Shown one piece after another: positions 25,134 through 33,080 of a DNA stretch of 64,000 nt (position 1 is its first letter; each line of letters begins with the position of its first letter). The stretch comes from Bacteroidales bacterium. Lineage in GTDB: Bacteria > Bacteroidota > Bacteroidia > Bacteroidales > JAIOZK01. The notes under the pieces are model-generated. The model worked only from the letters and a program-made list of their open reading frames with translations, ran no database searches and had not been told where the DNA came from. The position numbers and the translations under genes were made by a program. Location of the stretch: positions 105,942 through 169,941 of the forward strand of contig JAIOZK010000002.1 of assembly GCA_021740625.1 (NCBI GenBank), written 5' to 3'.

Positions 25134-26594
25134 ATGAGTCAGGAAATATTGTCATTGCATCCCCAAAGAATATGGTATTACTTTTCCGAGATCCTCAAAA
25201 TTCCCAGACCCTCCAAAAAGGAAGATAAAATTGCCAGGTACTTGTTGGACTTTGCTGAAGAGCATAAGCTGAAAACCCTGCGCGATGATACCGGTAATAT
25301 TTTGATCAGAAAACCTGCATGCAGGGGATACGAAGACAGGAAAATGGTTTGTCTTCAGAGTCATATCGACATGGTCGGAGAAAAAAATTCCAACATTAAA
25401 TTTGATTTTGAAAAAGATCCCATTGAGGCTTATGTTGAGGACGGCTGGATCAAAGCACGTGGGACAACACTTGGGGCCGATGATGGTATCGGTGTGGCAG
25501 CATCACTTGCTATTCTTGAATCAGACAGCATCGAACATGGTCCTTTAGAGTGTCTCTTCACGGTAGACGAGGAAACCGGTATGACCGGAGCTTTCGGATT
25601 GCAGTCCGGATTCCTGAAAAGCGAAATATTGCTCAACCTCGACAGTGAGGATGAAGGCCAGTTATTTATTGGCTGTGCCGGTGGTAAAGATACTACCATC
25701 GAAATACCATATCTGAAAGAAAGTGTACCCGACGATATGTCTTCATTCCTGATCAAAGTCTCAGGACTCAAAGGAGGACATTCGGGGGATGACATTGAAA
25801 AAGGCCTTGGTAATGCTTGTAAAATACTGAACCGCCTACTCTGGAACGCAGCCGGAAATTTCGGGTTGAGGTTGTCGAAATTCGACGCCGGAAACCTGCG
25901 GAATGCCATTGCACGCGAAGGACATGCTATTGTTGCTACCCCGGTCAGCAATGGCAAGGATCTGGTAAGTTATGTGTCTTCTTTTAACCAGACCCTGAAG
26001 GATGAATATAAAGTTACAGAACCAGGGCTTAAGATTGAAATTTCCCCCACGGATTTACCATCTTACCTGATCGATAAGAAAACACAAAGCAATTTACTGA
26101 ATGCATTGTATGCTTGTCCGCATGGCGTGATCGCCTGGTCAATGGAAATCCCAGATTTTGTCGAAACCTCAACCAACCTGGCTTCTGTGAAAACAGAGGA
26201 GAATTTATTCAAGATCACCACAAGCCAGCGCAGTTCTGTCGAATCTGCAAAAAAAGACATAGGTGACAGGGTAGCGGCCACCTTCAGCTTAACGGGTGGA
26301 AAGATCATTTCATCCGATGGATATCCGGGATGGACACCCAATCCCGGTTCCGAAATCGTGGCCGTTACGGAAGGAGCTTATAAAGATCTCTTCAAGAAAG
26401 ATCCCGAGGTGCTGGCGGTACATGCCGGACTGGAATGCGGACTGATCGGTTCCAGGTATCCGGAGATGGATATGATATCCTATGGCCCTGAAATTAAAGG
26501 AGCCCACTCTCCTGATGAAAGACTGCAGATCGAATCTACACAACGATTCTGGGAACTGACGCTGGAAGTATTGAAGCGGATACCGAAAAAGTAA
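25134..26594 (+). CDS. pepD: Aminoacyl-histidine dipeptidase (M20C, PepD)
   Basis: The 486-residue cytosolic metallopeptidase is expected to cleave Xaa-His and other dipeptides. Zinc-site segments are LQSHIDMVGE, TTLGADDGIGVA, VDEETGMTGAF (catalytic Glu), LNLDSEDEG and the terminal GAHSPDE. VSGLKGGHSGDDI marks the lid/dimerisation domain. ATG 25134 fits the family N-terminus and has a good promoter upstream. The length is standard. It is a single gene; the downstream outer-membrane gene is convergent. Confidence 0.95.
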   Translation: MSQEILSLHPQRIWYYFSEILKIPRPSKKEDKIARYLLDFAEEHKLKTLRDDTGNILIRKPACRGYEDRKMVCLQSHIDMVGEKNSNIKFDFEKDPIEAYVEDGWIKARGTTLGADDGIGVAASLAILESDSIEHGPLECLFTVDEETGMTGAFGLQSGFLKSEILLNLDSEDEGQLFIGCAGGKDTTIEIPYLKESVPDDMSSFLIKVSGLKGGHSGDDIEKGLGNACKILNRLLWNAAGNFGLRLSKFDAGNLRNAIAREGHAIVATPVSNGKDLVSYVSSFNQTLKDEYKVTEPGLKIEISPTDLPSYLIDKKTQSNLLNALYACPHGVIAWSMEIPDFVETSTNLASVKTEENLFKITTSQRSSVESAKKDIGDRVAATFSLTGGKIISSDGYPGWTPNPGSEIVAVTEGAYKDLFKKDPEVLAVHAGLECGLIGSRYPEMDMISYGPEIKGAHSPDERLQIESTQRFWELTLEVLKRIPKK

Positions 26595-26720
26595 GTTGTG
26601 CAAAAGCAATGACCAACTTTCATCATGAACTGAAAATTTCGCATTGTTCAATCGAGACAAAGAAACGGAAAGACCTGACAGCGTCATAACACTGAGCAAT
26701 CGAACAATCGAAATTCCCAG
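26595..26720. other. Short convergent gap with a weak inverted repeat
   Basis: Between the convergent pepD and barrel genes lie ATTGTTCAATCGA and, 60 bases on, GCAATCGAACAATCG. They could form a bidirectional stem, but no T-run is clear. Confidence 0.35.
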
Positions 26721-27275
26721 TTACAGCCCCACCTGAAATCCAATCCTCACAATTGGATTCGTATAGGGCGAATCGATGGTTTCATTTAGGTTATACAACA
26801 CAGTGATGGTTGCGGCTGCATTGCGGCCGATCCAGGCACGGTAGCCTCCACCGATGAGTGCGGTTGGATAAGTGACACGTTTTAGGTCCCAGCTTCCGCT
26901 TTGCTGGTCTAATTCATAGCGTTCATAACTGAGCAGCATAAACTCAGCATGGGCAAAGAAATCCCTGAAGAGGTAATATCTTGCATAAGCGCTTCCACCA
27001 TAAATATTGGTTTCGTAATCCGGACCATTGTCATAATTAATCTTATAATACTGATAGGTCAGACCAATTCCTGGTATGAAACGATCGGTAACCCGGTAAG
27101 CCACGGTGGGAGAAACCTCAATAAGGGTAATGGTGCCGAATTGCGCACCCAGCCCACCACCAATCAACCAGCGGTTGTCTTTGTCATAACCCTGTCCCCT
27201 GATATTACCGGTGTTTAAAAAGAAAAGGAAAATACCTGTACACACGAATAAAAAATGAAATCTTTTCTTCATCAT
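26721..27275 (-). CDS. Small outer-membrane beta-barrel protein
   Basis: The 184-residue protein has a signal peptide (MMKKRFHFLFVCTGIFLFFLN...) followed by alternating hydrophobic/polar strands rich in Tyr and Gly. Examples are RWLIGGGLGAQFGTITLIEVS, split here over two strands, and a C-terminal strand IVRIGFQVGL. This is typical of 8- to 10-stranded barrels of the OmpA/OMP_b-brl kind in Bacteroidota. No functional residues can be pointed to. ATG 27275 and ATG 27272 are both possible; the longer open frame upstream has no signal peptide. Confidence 0.78.
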   Translation of the reverse strand: MMKKRFHFLFVCTGIFLFFLNTGNIRGQGYDKDNRWLIGGGLGAQFGTITLIEVSPTVAYRVTDRFIPGIGLTYQYYKINYDNGPDYETNIYGGSAYARYYLFRDFFAHAEFMLLSYERYELDQQSGSWDLKRVTYPTALIGGGYRAWIGRNAAATITVLYNLNETIDSPYTNPIVRIGFQVGL

Positions 27276-27300
27276 ATTTTGTTTTCGTAAAATGAACCAC

Positions 27301-27308
27301 CAAAGATA
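27301..27308 (-). promoter_or_regulatory. -7 promoter element of the barrel gene
   Basis: TATCTTTG on the minus strand, 25 bases before the ATG. A TTG lies about 15 bases further upstream. Confidence 0.45.
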
Positions 27309-27363
27309 TTGGATTTTTGTTAACAATAAATCACTGTAGAGAGCGTAATACAAATGTATTGAT

Positions 27364-27371
27364 TAATTTTG
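27364..27371 (+). promoter_or_regulatory. -7 promoter element of the beta-helix lipoprotein gene
   Basis: TAATTTTG ends 18 bases before ATG 27390. No clear -33 match. Confidence 0.45.
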
Positions 27372-27389
27372 AGCCCTAATTCAAATTTG

Positions 27390-28841
27390 ATGAGAGTTAC
27401 CCGTTTTTTTGTATCATTCCTGTTTATTTCCACAATATTTGCTGTTCTTTTTTATGGATGTAAAAAAGATGAGATCACAACTGATGCTGCTGCAAAACTG
27501 AATTTTTCCTCCGACTCTATCGCTTTTGATACCGTCTTTAGCACGGTGGGTTCCATTACCAAACAACTCAAGGTATATAACCGCAACGACAAAGCGCTCA
27601 AATTTGATGTAGTAGTAAAAAATGGTAACAGCTCAAACTTCAGGATCAATGTAGACGGAATACCGGGCACCAGCATAAATGATGTTGAGATCGCCCCGGA
27701 TGACAGTACTTTCATATTTATCAAGGTAACCGTGGATCCGAATGATGAAGACTCACCTTTCGTGGTTTCCGACCAGCTCCTTTTCAATATCAACGGCAAT
27801 GAACAGGATGTAGACCTGGTGGCCTGGGGGCAGAATGCCTACTATATCATCGCTGATACTCATGTGGAGGGATTGCCGCCATATAAAATCGTGGCACATG
27901 AATTTTCCGACACTACCTGGGACAGTCGAAAGCCTTACCTGATTTATGGTTATGCCGTGGTTGATTCCAATGCCATCCTGCGGATAGAGGACAGTGCCCG
28001 CATTCATTTTCACAACAATGCAGGTTTGTGGGTTTATAAGGGTGGGTCTTTGAAAGTGAACGGAACACGCGAAAGGCCGGTCACTTTCCAGGGCAGCCGA
28101 CTGGATTTTGCTTACCGGGATGTGCCCGGGCAGTGGGACCGCATCTGGATCAACGAGGGAGCCGTGAACAACGAGATCAATTATGCCATCATACGCAACG
28201 GTTTTATCGGGCTGCAGGCCGAAACCCTGCAGGAAACCATGGGCAATGAGCTGATCATTAAAAACACCATCATCGAGAACATGACAGGGATCGGGCTGTT
28301 TACCCGCCTGTATAATGTAACAGCCGAAAATCTGTTGATCGACAATTGCGGCAACTACGGCCTGGCCCTCACCATTGGGGGTAATTATGATTTCAGGCAA
28401 AGCACCTTTGCCAATTACTGGACCAATTCGGTACGGCAGACCCCCAATCTGTTTTTTAATAATTTTTATTTTGATCAGAACGAAACAGCCCATGCATTCG
28501 ATTTTGATGCTTACTTCGGGAACTGCATCATTTACGGACGCAATGATGAAGAGTTTGATTTTGAAAAAGATGATGGAGCGGCATTTCATTATGCTTTCGA
28601 TCATTGTTTGTTAAAAACCGAAAAAGAAATTAACGATCCCCAGCATTACATTGAATGTTTTAAAAATGAGGATCCCTTATTTGTCGATCCTTCCATATTT
28701 GATTTCGCCATCGATACCCTTTCTCCTGCCATCGACAGAGGCAAAATGGAAATTGCCCTGGAAATTCCCGAAGACATCCTGGGCAACAGTCGCCTGGAAA
28801 GCCCGGACCTGGGGGCGTATGAGTTTGTGCCGGGGCGATGA
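27390..28841 (+). CDS. Right-handed beta-helix lipoprotein
   Basis: The 483-residue protein has a lipoprotein signal (MRVTRFFVSF...FYGCKKDE, Cys near residue 25). An N-terminal Ig-like part follows (about 35-150: LNFSSDSIAFDTVFSTVGS, KQLKVYNRN). The C-terminal parallel beta-helix (about 170-480) has INYAIIRNG-, IKNTIIENM- and AENLLIDN-type coils, ending ALEIPEDILGNSRLESPDLGAYE in two conserved pieces. The last element (SPAIDRG...DLGAYEF) is common at the end of bacterial beta-helix proteins. Probably surface or periplasmic, perhaps carbohydrate-related; no catalytic residues can be assigned. ATG 27390 is chosen because it begins the signal peptide. Confidence 0.8.
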   Translation: MRVTRFFVSFLFISTIFAVLFYGCKKDEITTDAAAKLNFSSDSIAFDTVFSTVGSITKQLKVYNRNDKALKFDVVVKNGNSSNFRINVDGIPGTSINDVEIAPDDSTFIFIKVTVDPNDEDSPFVVSDQLLFNINGNEQDVDLVAWGQNAYYIIADTHVEGLPPYKIVAHEFSDTTWDSRKPYLIYGYAVVDSNAILRIEDSARIHFHNNAGLWVYKGGSLKVNGTRERPVTFQGSRLDFAYRDVPGQWDRIWINEGAVNNEINYAIIRNGFIGLQAETLQETMGNELIIKNTIIENMTGIGLFTRLYNVTAENLLIDNCGNYGLALTIGGNYDFRQSTFANYWTNSVRQTPNLFFNNFYFDQNETAHAFDFDAYFGNCIIYGRNDEEFDFEKDDGAAFHYAFDHCLLKTEKEINDPQHYIECFKNEDPLFVDPSIFDFAIDTLSPAIDRGKMEIALEIPEDILGNSRLESPDLGAYEFVPGR

Positions 28842-28949
28842 ATCCCAATATCAATAGAAGGTTCACAATTGCTGCAAGCGATGTCCCCTCTTTTCAATTT
28901 ACTGAGAAAATCTTGTTGTGGGCATTTTGTTATTCAGTTATTTGAGACA

Positions 28950-28980
28950 TTGCCAGTTTCAGGACAAAACATTAAATTTG
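28950..28980 (+). promoter_or_regulatory. Promoter of the MBOAT gene pair
   Basis: TTG at 28950-28952 and TAAATTTG at 28973-28980 with a 20-base spacer. The predicted transcript has an untranslated leader of about 90 bases with no recognised structure. Confidence 0.55.
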
Positions 28981-29076
28981 CCGCGTTTTTTGTGGTTTGC
29001 TTTTAAACAAGAAAGAAAGTAATCAATTGTAACGCATCCCAATATCATCAAATAATGTTTATTACACTTATTACAG

Positions 29077-30525
29077 ATGCTTTTTAATTCTCTTGATTTC
29101 GCTATTTTCTTGCCAATTGTATTTATCGTCTATTGGTTTATAACAAACAGGAATTTGAAACTTCAGAATATTCTGATTGTTGTTGCAAGTTATTTGTTTT
29201 ATGGTTGGTGGGACTGGAGATTCCTTGCACTAATATTTATAAGTACAGTTGTTGATTATACAGTTGGGCGCGGATTATCAAATCAAGAAGATCAATCGAA
29301 AAGAAAACTTTTACTGTGGACCAGTATATTAGTAAATATCGGTATCCTCGGATTCTTCAAATACTATAATTTTTTTCAGGAAAACTTTATTGCTGCATTT
29401 TCATTCTTCGGTATGGATATAAAACCAAACTCCTTAAACATAATTCTGCCTGTAGGAATAAGTTTCTATACCTTTCAAACAATGAGTTATACCATTGATG
29501 TGTACAGAGGGAAGCTTAAACCGACAAAAGACTTTATCTCGTTTTCGGCATTTGTGAGTTTTTTTCCGCAACTTGTTGCCGGCCCCATTGAAAGAGCTAC
29601 CAATTTATTACCACAGTTTTATAAAAAGAGGGTGTTTACTTATGCCAGAGCTAGGGATGGGATGTTGCAAATATTATGGGGCCTATTTAAAAAATTGGTA
29701 ATTGCCGACAATTGTGCTGAATATGCCAACATGATCTTTAATAATTCCGATCAATATTCTGGAGTTACATTGATATTAGGGGCTGTTTTCTTTGCCTTTC
29801 AGATTTATGGAGACTTTTCCGGTTATTCTGATATAGCCATTGGTACGGCACGACTTCTTGGTTTCGACTTGATGAAAAACTTTGCGGCTCCATATTTTTC
29901 AAGAGACATTGCCGAATTTTGGAGACGTTGGCATATCTCCCTCTCTTCCTGGTTCCGAGATTATCTCTATATTCCCATTGGAGGAAGCAGAGGGAGTTTC
30001 GCAAAAAAGGTGAGGAATACCTTTGTCATATTTATCGTTAGCGGGTTTTGGCACGGGGCCAACTGGACTTTTATTGTATGGGGAGCCTTAAACGCCATTT
30101 ATTTCCTGCCTTATTTACTTGCGAAAAAGAACCGAAAAAACCTCGACACAGTAGCGCAAGATAGATGGCTCCCTTCAGCCAAAGAATTTTTGTCAATGAT
30201 AATTACTTTTTCATTGACTGTTTTTGCCTGGATATTCTTCAGAGCTGAAAATATAGAACACGCAGTAAGTTATATTTCTGGTATATATTCATCCACCTTT
30301 TTTAGTATACCCGAAATATTTTCCTGGGAAAGCCTGAAGAAGTTATACATTCTTATGATTATTTTTATAGTGATTGAATGGCTCGGAAGAAATAAGAATT
30401 ATGGTTTTCAGTTTGTTGAATCAAAACCCAAATATATTGTATATCCAGCAGTTTACCTTTTGGTTATGTCTATTGTATTATTCATGTCATTGGAAGTACA
30501 GGAATTTATTTATTTCCAATTCTAA
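29077..30525 (+). CDS. MBOAT family membrane O-acyltransferase (AlgI-like)
   Basis: A 482-residue polytopic protein with about 11 helices. Family landmarks are NILIVVASYLFYGWWDWRF near the N-terminus, VGISFYTFQTMSYTIDVYRG, FVAFSFFPQLVAGPIERA-like FVSFFPQLVAGPIERA, EFWRRWHISLSSWFRDYLYIP with one catalytic His, and GFWHGANWTFIVWG with the second. AlgI-type proteins pass acetyl groups across the inner membrane for O-acetylation of exopolysaccharide or other envelope glycans. The next gene encodes an SGNH-like exported partner, the arrangement of AlgI/AlgJ- or PatA/PatB-like systems. The DNA is visibly more A/T-rich than its neighbours, which hints at separate origin. Confidence 0.92.
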   Translation: MLFNSLDFAIFLPIVFIVYWFITNRNLKLQNILIVVASYLFYGWWDWRFLALIFISTVVDYTVGRGLSNQEDQSKRKLLLWTSILVNIGILGFFKYYNFFQENFIAAFSFFGMDIKPNSLNIILPVGISFYTFQTMSYTIDVYRGKLKPTKDFISFSAFVSFFPQLVAGPIERATNLLPQFYKKRVFTYARARDGMLQILWGLFKKLVIADNCAEYANMIFNNSDQYSGVTLILGAVFFAFQIYGDFSGYSDIAIGTARLLGFDLMKNFAAPYFSRDIAEFWRRWHISLSSWFRDYLYIPIGGSRGSFAKKVRNTFVIFIVSGFWHGANWTFIVWGALNAIYFLPYLLAKKNRKNLDTVAQDRWLPSAKEFLSMIITFSLTVFAWIFFRAENIEHAVSYISGIYSSTFFSIPEIFSWESLKKLYILMIIFIVIEWLGRNKNYGFQFVESKPKYIVYPAVYLLVMSIVLFMSLEVQEFIYFQF

Positions 30526-30534
30526 ATATCTGAT

Positions 30535-31545
30535 ATGAAGAGATTTATAATTGAAATACTTGTATTATTTGTTTTAATAGTTCTTACCGGAAGGATTCTC
30601 TATCAAACGAATAAGCCATTTGAAATAAGGAGGCTGGAAAGTATAAAAAAGAAACTGAAAATCGTAAATCTAGGTACATCCCATGGATGGAATATTGATT
30701 ATGCAGAGACAAAGTTGTATGGAACTAATTTTAATATAGCAGCAAATACTTTATATTATGATTTACAGAATTATAAGTATTTGTATAAAAATGGCTATCT
30801 GGCAGATGATGCCATAATCATAATTCCTGTATCATATTTTGTTTTTGGTTTGACAGAAAATCGTACCGACCGTCTACCGGATGATTCATATGTAAATAAA
30901 TTTTATAATTACCTACCTCCATGGTATTTGTATTCTTATTCGCCTGAAAAAGACATTGAGCTGGTTGTTTTTAAAGTACAGGAGAATTTTGATTTATTCG
31001 TTTCTTCTTTAAAAATGGATGAAGAAAAAGTTAAGGAGGAAAAAAATAAAAAACCTGATAAGCCAAAAATTGCAGATAAAAAAAAGAAGAAAAATGCAGA
31101 AAATTCAAAAGTTGTTGATCAGGATGAGAAACTATTAAAGGAAATTGAGAGGATGAAAAAGCGTGCTGCAAGGGCTGCAAAACATCATAAGGAATTAAGT
31201 GAATTTTCTTCTGAAGAGAAAAATGTAAAATACCTTGATCAGTTATTAAAAGAAATTAAGCAGAATAATCAGCAAGCTGTGCTTATTACAACACCATATT
31301 ATCATGCTTATAATGAGCAATTTGGTGAAGAGTGGTTCGAAAAAAATTACTATCCCAAAATGCACAGATTATCGCTGGAATATAATATACCCTATCTGGA
31401 TTATAGCGATGATGAACGATTTGCCTTTAACGTAAAGTTATTCGGAGATTCTGATCATATGAATGATAAAGGCAAAAAAGCCTTTAGTCGTGTTTTGTTT
31501 AACGATTTGGCAAAAGAGCTGAATAATCCTGAAATCAGAAAGTGA
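30535..31545 (+). CDS. SGNH-like partner of the MBOAT acyltransferase
   Basis: The 336-residue protein has one N-terminal helix (about 4-22) and an extracytoplasmic domain. KIVNLGTSHGWNI (about residues 42-54) matches block I of SGNH enzymes (nucleophile Ser in GTSH), and GDSDHMNDKGKKAFS near the C-terminus matches block V (D-x-x-H). Between them sits a Lys/Glu-rich insert (about 160-225, with KKPDKPK and KKKKKN runs), probably a flexible or coiled segment. I infer that it finishes acetyl transfer to an envelope glycan delivered by the MBOAT protein 9 bases upstream. I do not recognise a named family. The codons are A/T-rich. Confidence 0.68.
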   Translation: MKRFIIEILVLFVLIVLTGRILYQTNKPFEIRRLESIKKKLKIVNLGTSHGWNIDYAETKLYGTNFNIAANTLYYDLQNYKYLYKNGYLADDAIIIIPVSYFVFGLTENRTDRLPDDSYVNKFYNYLPPWYLYSYSPEKDIELVVFKVQENFDLFVSSLKMDEEKVKEEKNKKPDKPKIADKKKKKNAENSKVVDQDEKLLKEIERMKKRAARAAKHHKELSEFSSEEKNVKYLDQLLKEIKQNNQQAVLITTPYYHAYNEQFGEEWFEKNYYPKMHRLSLEYNIPYLDYSDDERFAFNVKLFGDSDHMNDKGKKAFSRVLFNDLAKELNNPEIRK

Positions 31546-31624
31546 AGTTAGTTAAACTCAATTCAAAACTCAAAACCCAGAACTCCTTACTAAAAAAACT
31601 CTCCCTTGCAATCAATATTTATCT

Positions 31625-31632
31625 TACCTTTG
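31625..31632 (+). promoter_or_regulatory. -7 promoter element of the B12 locus
   Basis: TACCTTTG matches TAnnTTTG. Transcription would start about where the riboswitch P1 helix begins (31636). TTG at 31606-31608 is a possible -33 element. Confidence 0.6.
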
Positions 31633-31635
31633 TCC

Positions 31636-31801
31636 TGTTATCGGTTCAGGGAATGCCGTGAAAGTCGGCAACAGTTCCCGCTGCTGTGAGTCTCCAATCC
31701 ATGAGGATTGAAACAGCTTTTGAACGTGAAACCACTGTCCGCCAGTTGGCGGGCGGGAAGGAATCAAAAGCCGGGATGAGTCAGAAAACCTGCCGTTAAC
31801 A
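31636..31801 (+). ncRNA. Cobalamin riboswitch
   Basis: The P1 helix TGTTATCGG (31636-31644) pairs with CCGTTAACA (31793-31801) in eight of nine positions. Between them are the conserved blocks GGGAATGCCGTG, CGGCAACAGTTCCCGCTGCTGTGAG read in two parts, AACCACTG, GGGAAGG, AAGCCGGGATGAG and the B12 box GAGTCAGAAAACCTGCCG (31778-31795). A GTCCGCCAGTTGGCGGGCGG insert forms a variable arm. It precedes a B12-uptake gene set, which adenosylcobalamin should repress. Confidence 0.95.
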
Positions 31802-31805
31802 CATA

Positions 31806-31880
31806 GGTTTTGCAGCCTGCGGTGAACAGGATGCCGATCACTCGATGGAATACCTCCTGAACGTCGTCTGCTGTAAAACC
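31806..31880 (+). promoter_or_regulatory. Long imperfect hairpin after the cobalamin aptamer (probable expression platform)
   Basis: GGTTTTGCAG (31806-31815) pairs with CTGTAAAACC (31871-31880), and the inner arms GAACAGGA/TCCTGAAC extend the stem. It begins 4 bases after P1. No T-run follows, so control of translation or of antitermination by an alternative fold is more likely than simple termination. Confidence 0.55.
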
Positions 31881-31930
31881 CGAATTTCTGAATGCATGAC
31901 GATATTAACCAATAAATACATTAGAATATT

Positions 31931-32941
31931 ATGAGAAAATTTTACACATTGATAACATGTGTGATGATAGGGGTTATTTCATTGCAGGCCCAGATCGTGA
32001 AAGATACCACCACATTTGAAGACCTTGAACTTCAACCCGCTTCCTACTGGAATGGATCCGATAGCTCCGGGAGCTTTAAATCAGGTGAATTAATATTTCC
32101 GAATCATTATAACCCGGACTGGGGGTCCTGGAGTCATTGGGCCTACTCAAATATGGCAGATGATACCACCGCCGGTTTTATGAATATGTACAGTGCTATT
32201 ACGGCTGCTGGTGTTGACACTCCTGGTAGCAGTGGTAAAAATTATGGCCTATGCAATGTCCCGATCGATTTTATGAGCTCGGAAACGATACCTGTGGCAA
32301 TGAAGACTGTCGACAGCAGCAGTTTATCAGTCGCTGGACTGCATATCACAAATAGCACTTATGCCGCGTTATCCATGGAATATGGAGATGATTTTGCAAA
32401 AAAATTCGGAGGAGAAAGTGGCAATGATCCTGATTGGTTCTTGCTCAGCATCTGGGGATATAGTAATGGTATATCAAGCGATACCATAGAATTTTACCTT
32501 GCGGATTATCGGTTCGGGGATAATGACCTTGATTATATTGTGAAATCCTGGGAGTGGATTGACTTAAGTGCCATTGGTAAAATTGACAGCTTGATGTTCA
32601 ATCTGCAATCAAGTGATGTGGGTGACTATGGTATAAATACACCCTCTTATTTCTGCATTGATAATATCATCGTGGAAAAAGATGTTTCAAGAGTTTTTGA
32701 TATCAAAACAGAACGGAATGCCGGAATTTATCCAAATCCCGCAACTGGTAAATTCAGGATCGGCCTGGAAAATCATAAGGCTGCATCCATTAAGATCATC
32801 GATCTGCAGGGTAAGATCGTATATGCTGATGAGTATTACGTTTCGGATGAAAGAATCCATGTGGATTTACCCGCAGGGATTTATGTGATCCATATTGAAA
32901 AAGAAAAAATCGTTGCGAATAAGAAGCTTGTAATAAAGTAA
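31931..32941 (+). CDS. DUF4465-like secreted protein of the B12 locus with T9SS sorting domain
   Basis: The 336-residue protein has a signal peptide (1-20, ending LQAQ). A beta-rich domain follows (about 25-255: FEDLELQPASYWNGSDSSG, ADDTTAGFMNMYSA, then DWFLLSIWGY and FCIDNIIVE) that I read as DUF4465. The C-terminal T9SS type A domain (about 262-336) has GIYPNPATGKFRI, IKIIDLQGKIVY and LPAGIYVIHI. DUF4465 proteins recur in cobalamin-regulated loci of Bacteroidota and some are reported or suspected B12-binding surface proteins (BtuH-like); I recall this rather than prove it. Here the protein is exported by T9SS instead of being lipid-anchored. It is the first gene after the riboswitch. Confidence 0.78.
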   Translation: MRKFYTLITCVMIGVISLQAQIVKDTTTFEDLELQPASYWNGSDSSGSFKSGELIFPNHYNPDWGSWSHWAYSNMADDTTAGFMNMYSAITAAGVDTPGSSGKNYGLCNVPIDFMSSETIPVAMKTVDSSSLSVAGLHITNSTYAALSMEYGDDFAKKFGGESGNDPDWFLLSIWGYSNGISSDTIEFYLADYRFGDNDLDYIVKSWEWIDLSAIGKIDSLMFNLQSSDVGDYGINTPSYFCIDNIIVEKDVSRVFDIKTERNAGIYPNPATGKFRIGLENHKAASIKIIDLQGKIVYADEYYVSDERIHVDLPAGIYVIHIEKEKIVANKKLVIK

Positions 32942-32943
32942 TA

Positions 32944-33040
32944 GTTTTAACCGTAAAGTGCAAAGGGGCGCAATGATCGCTGAATTATTCCAGGAGATCT
33001 TTGCTTACTTTGCACATTCCTGACGCTTTTGCGGTTAAAC
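32944..33040. repeat. Nested palindromic intergenic element
   Basis: The outer arms (32944-32958 and 33026-33040) match at most positions; the inner arms GTGCAAAG (32958-32965) and CTTTGCAC (33008-33015) match perfectly. The CCGTAAAG / GACGCTTTTGCGG words resemble palindromes seen near 9441 and 39552. It lies inside the B12 operon between its first two genes and could trim or stabilise the transcript. Confidence 0.6.
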
Positions 33041-33080
33041 CAACAAATAAAGATAGATTTTGAGTACCATAAAGAAAAAA

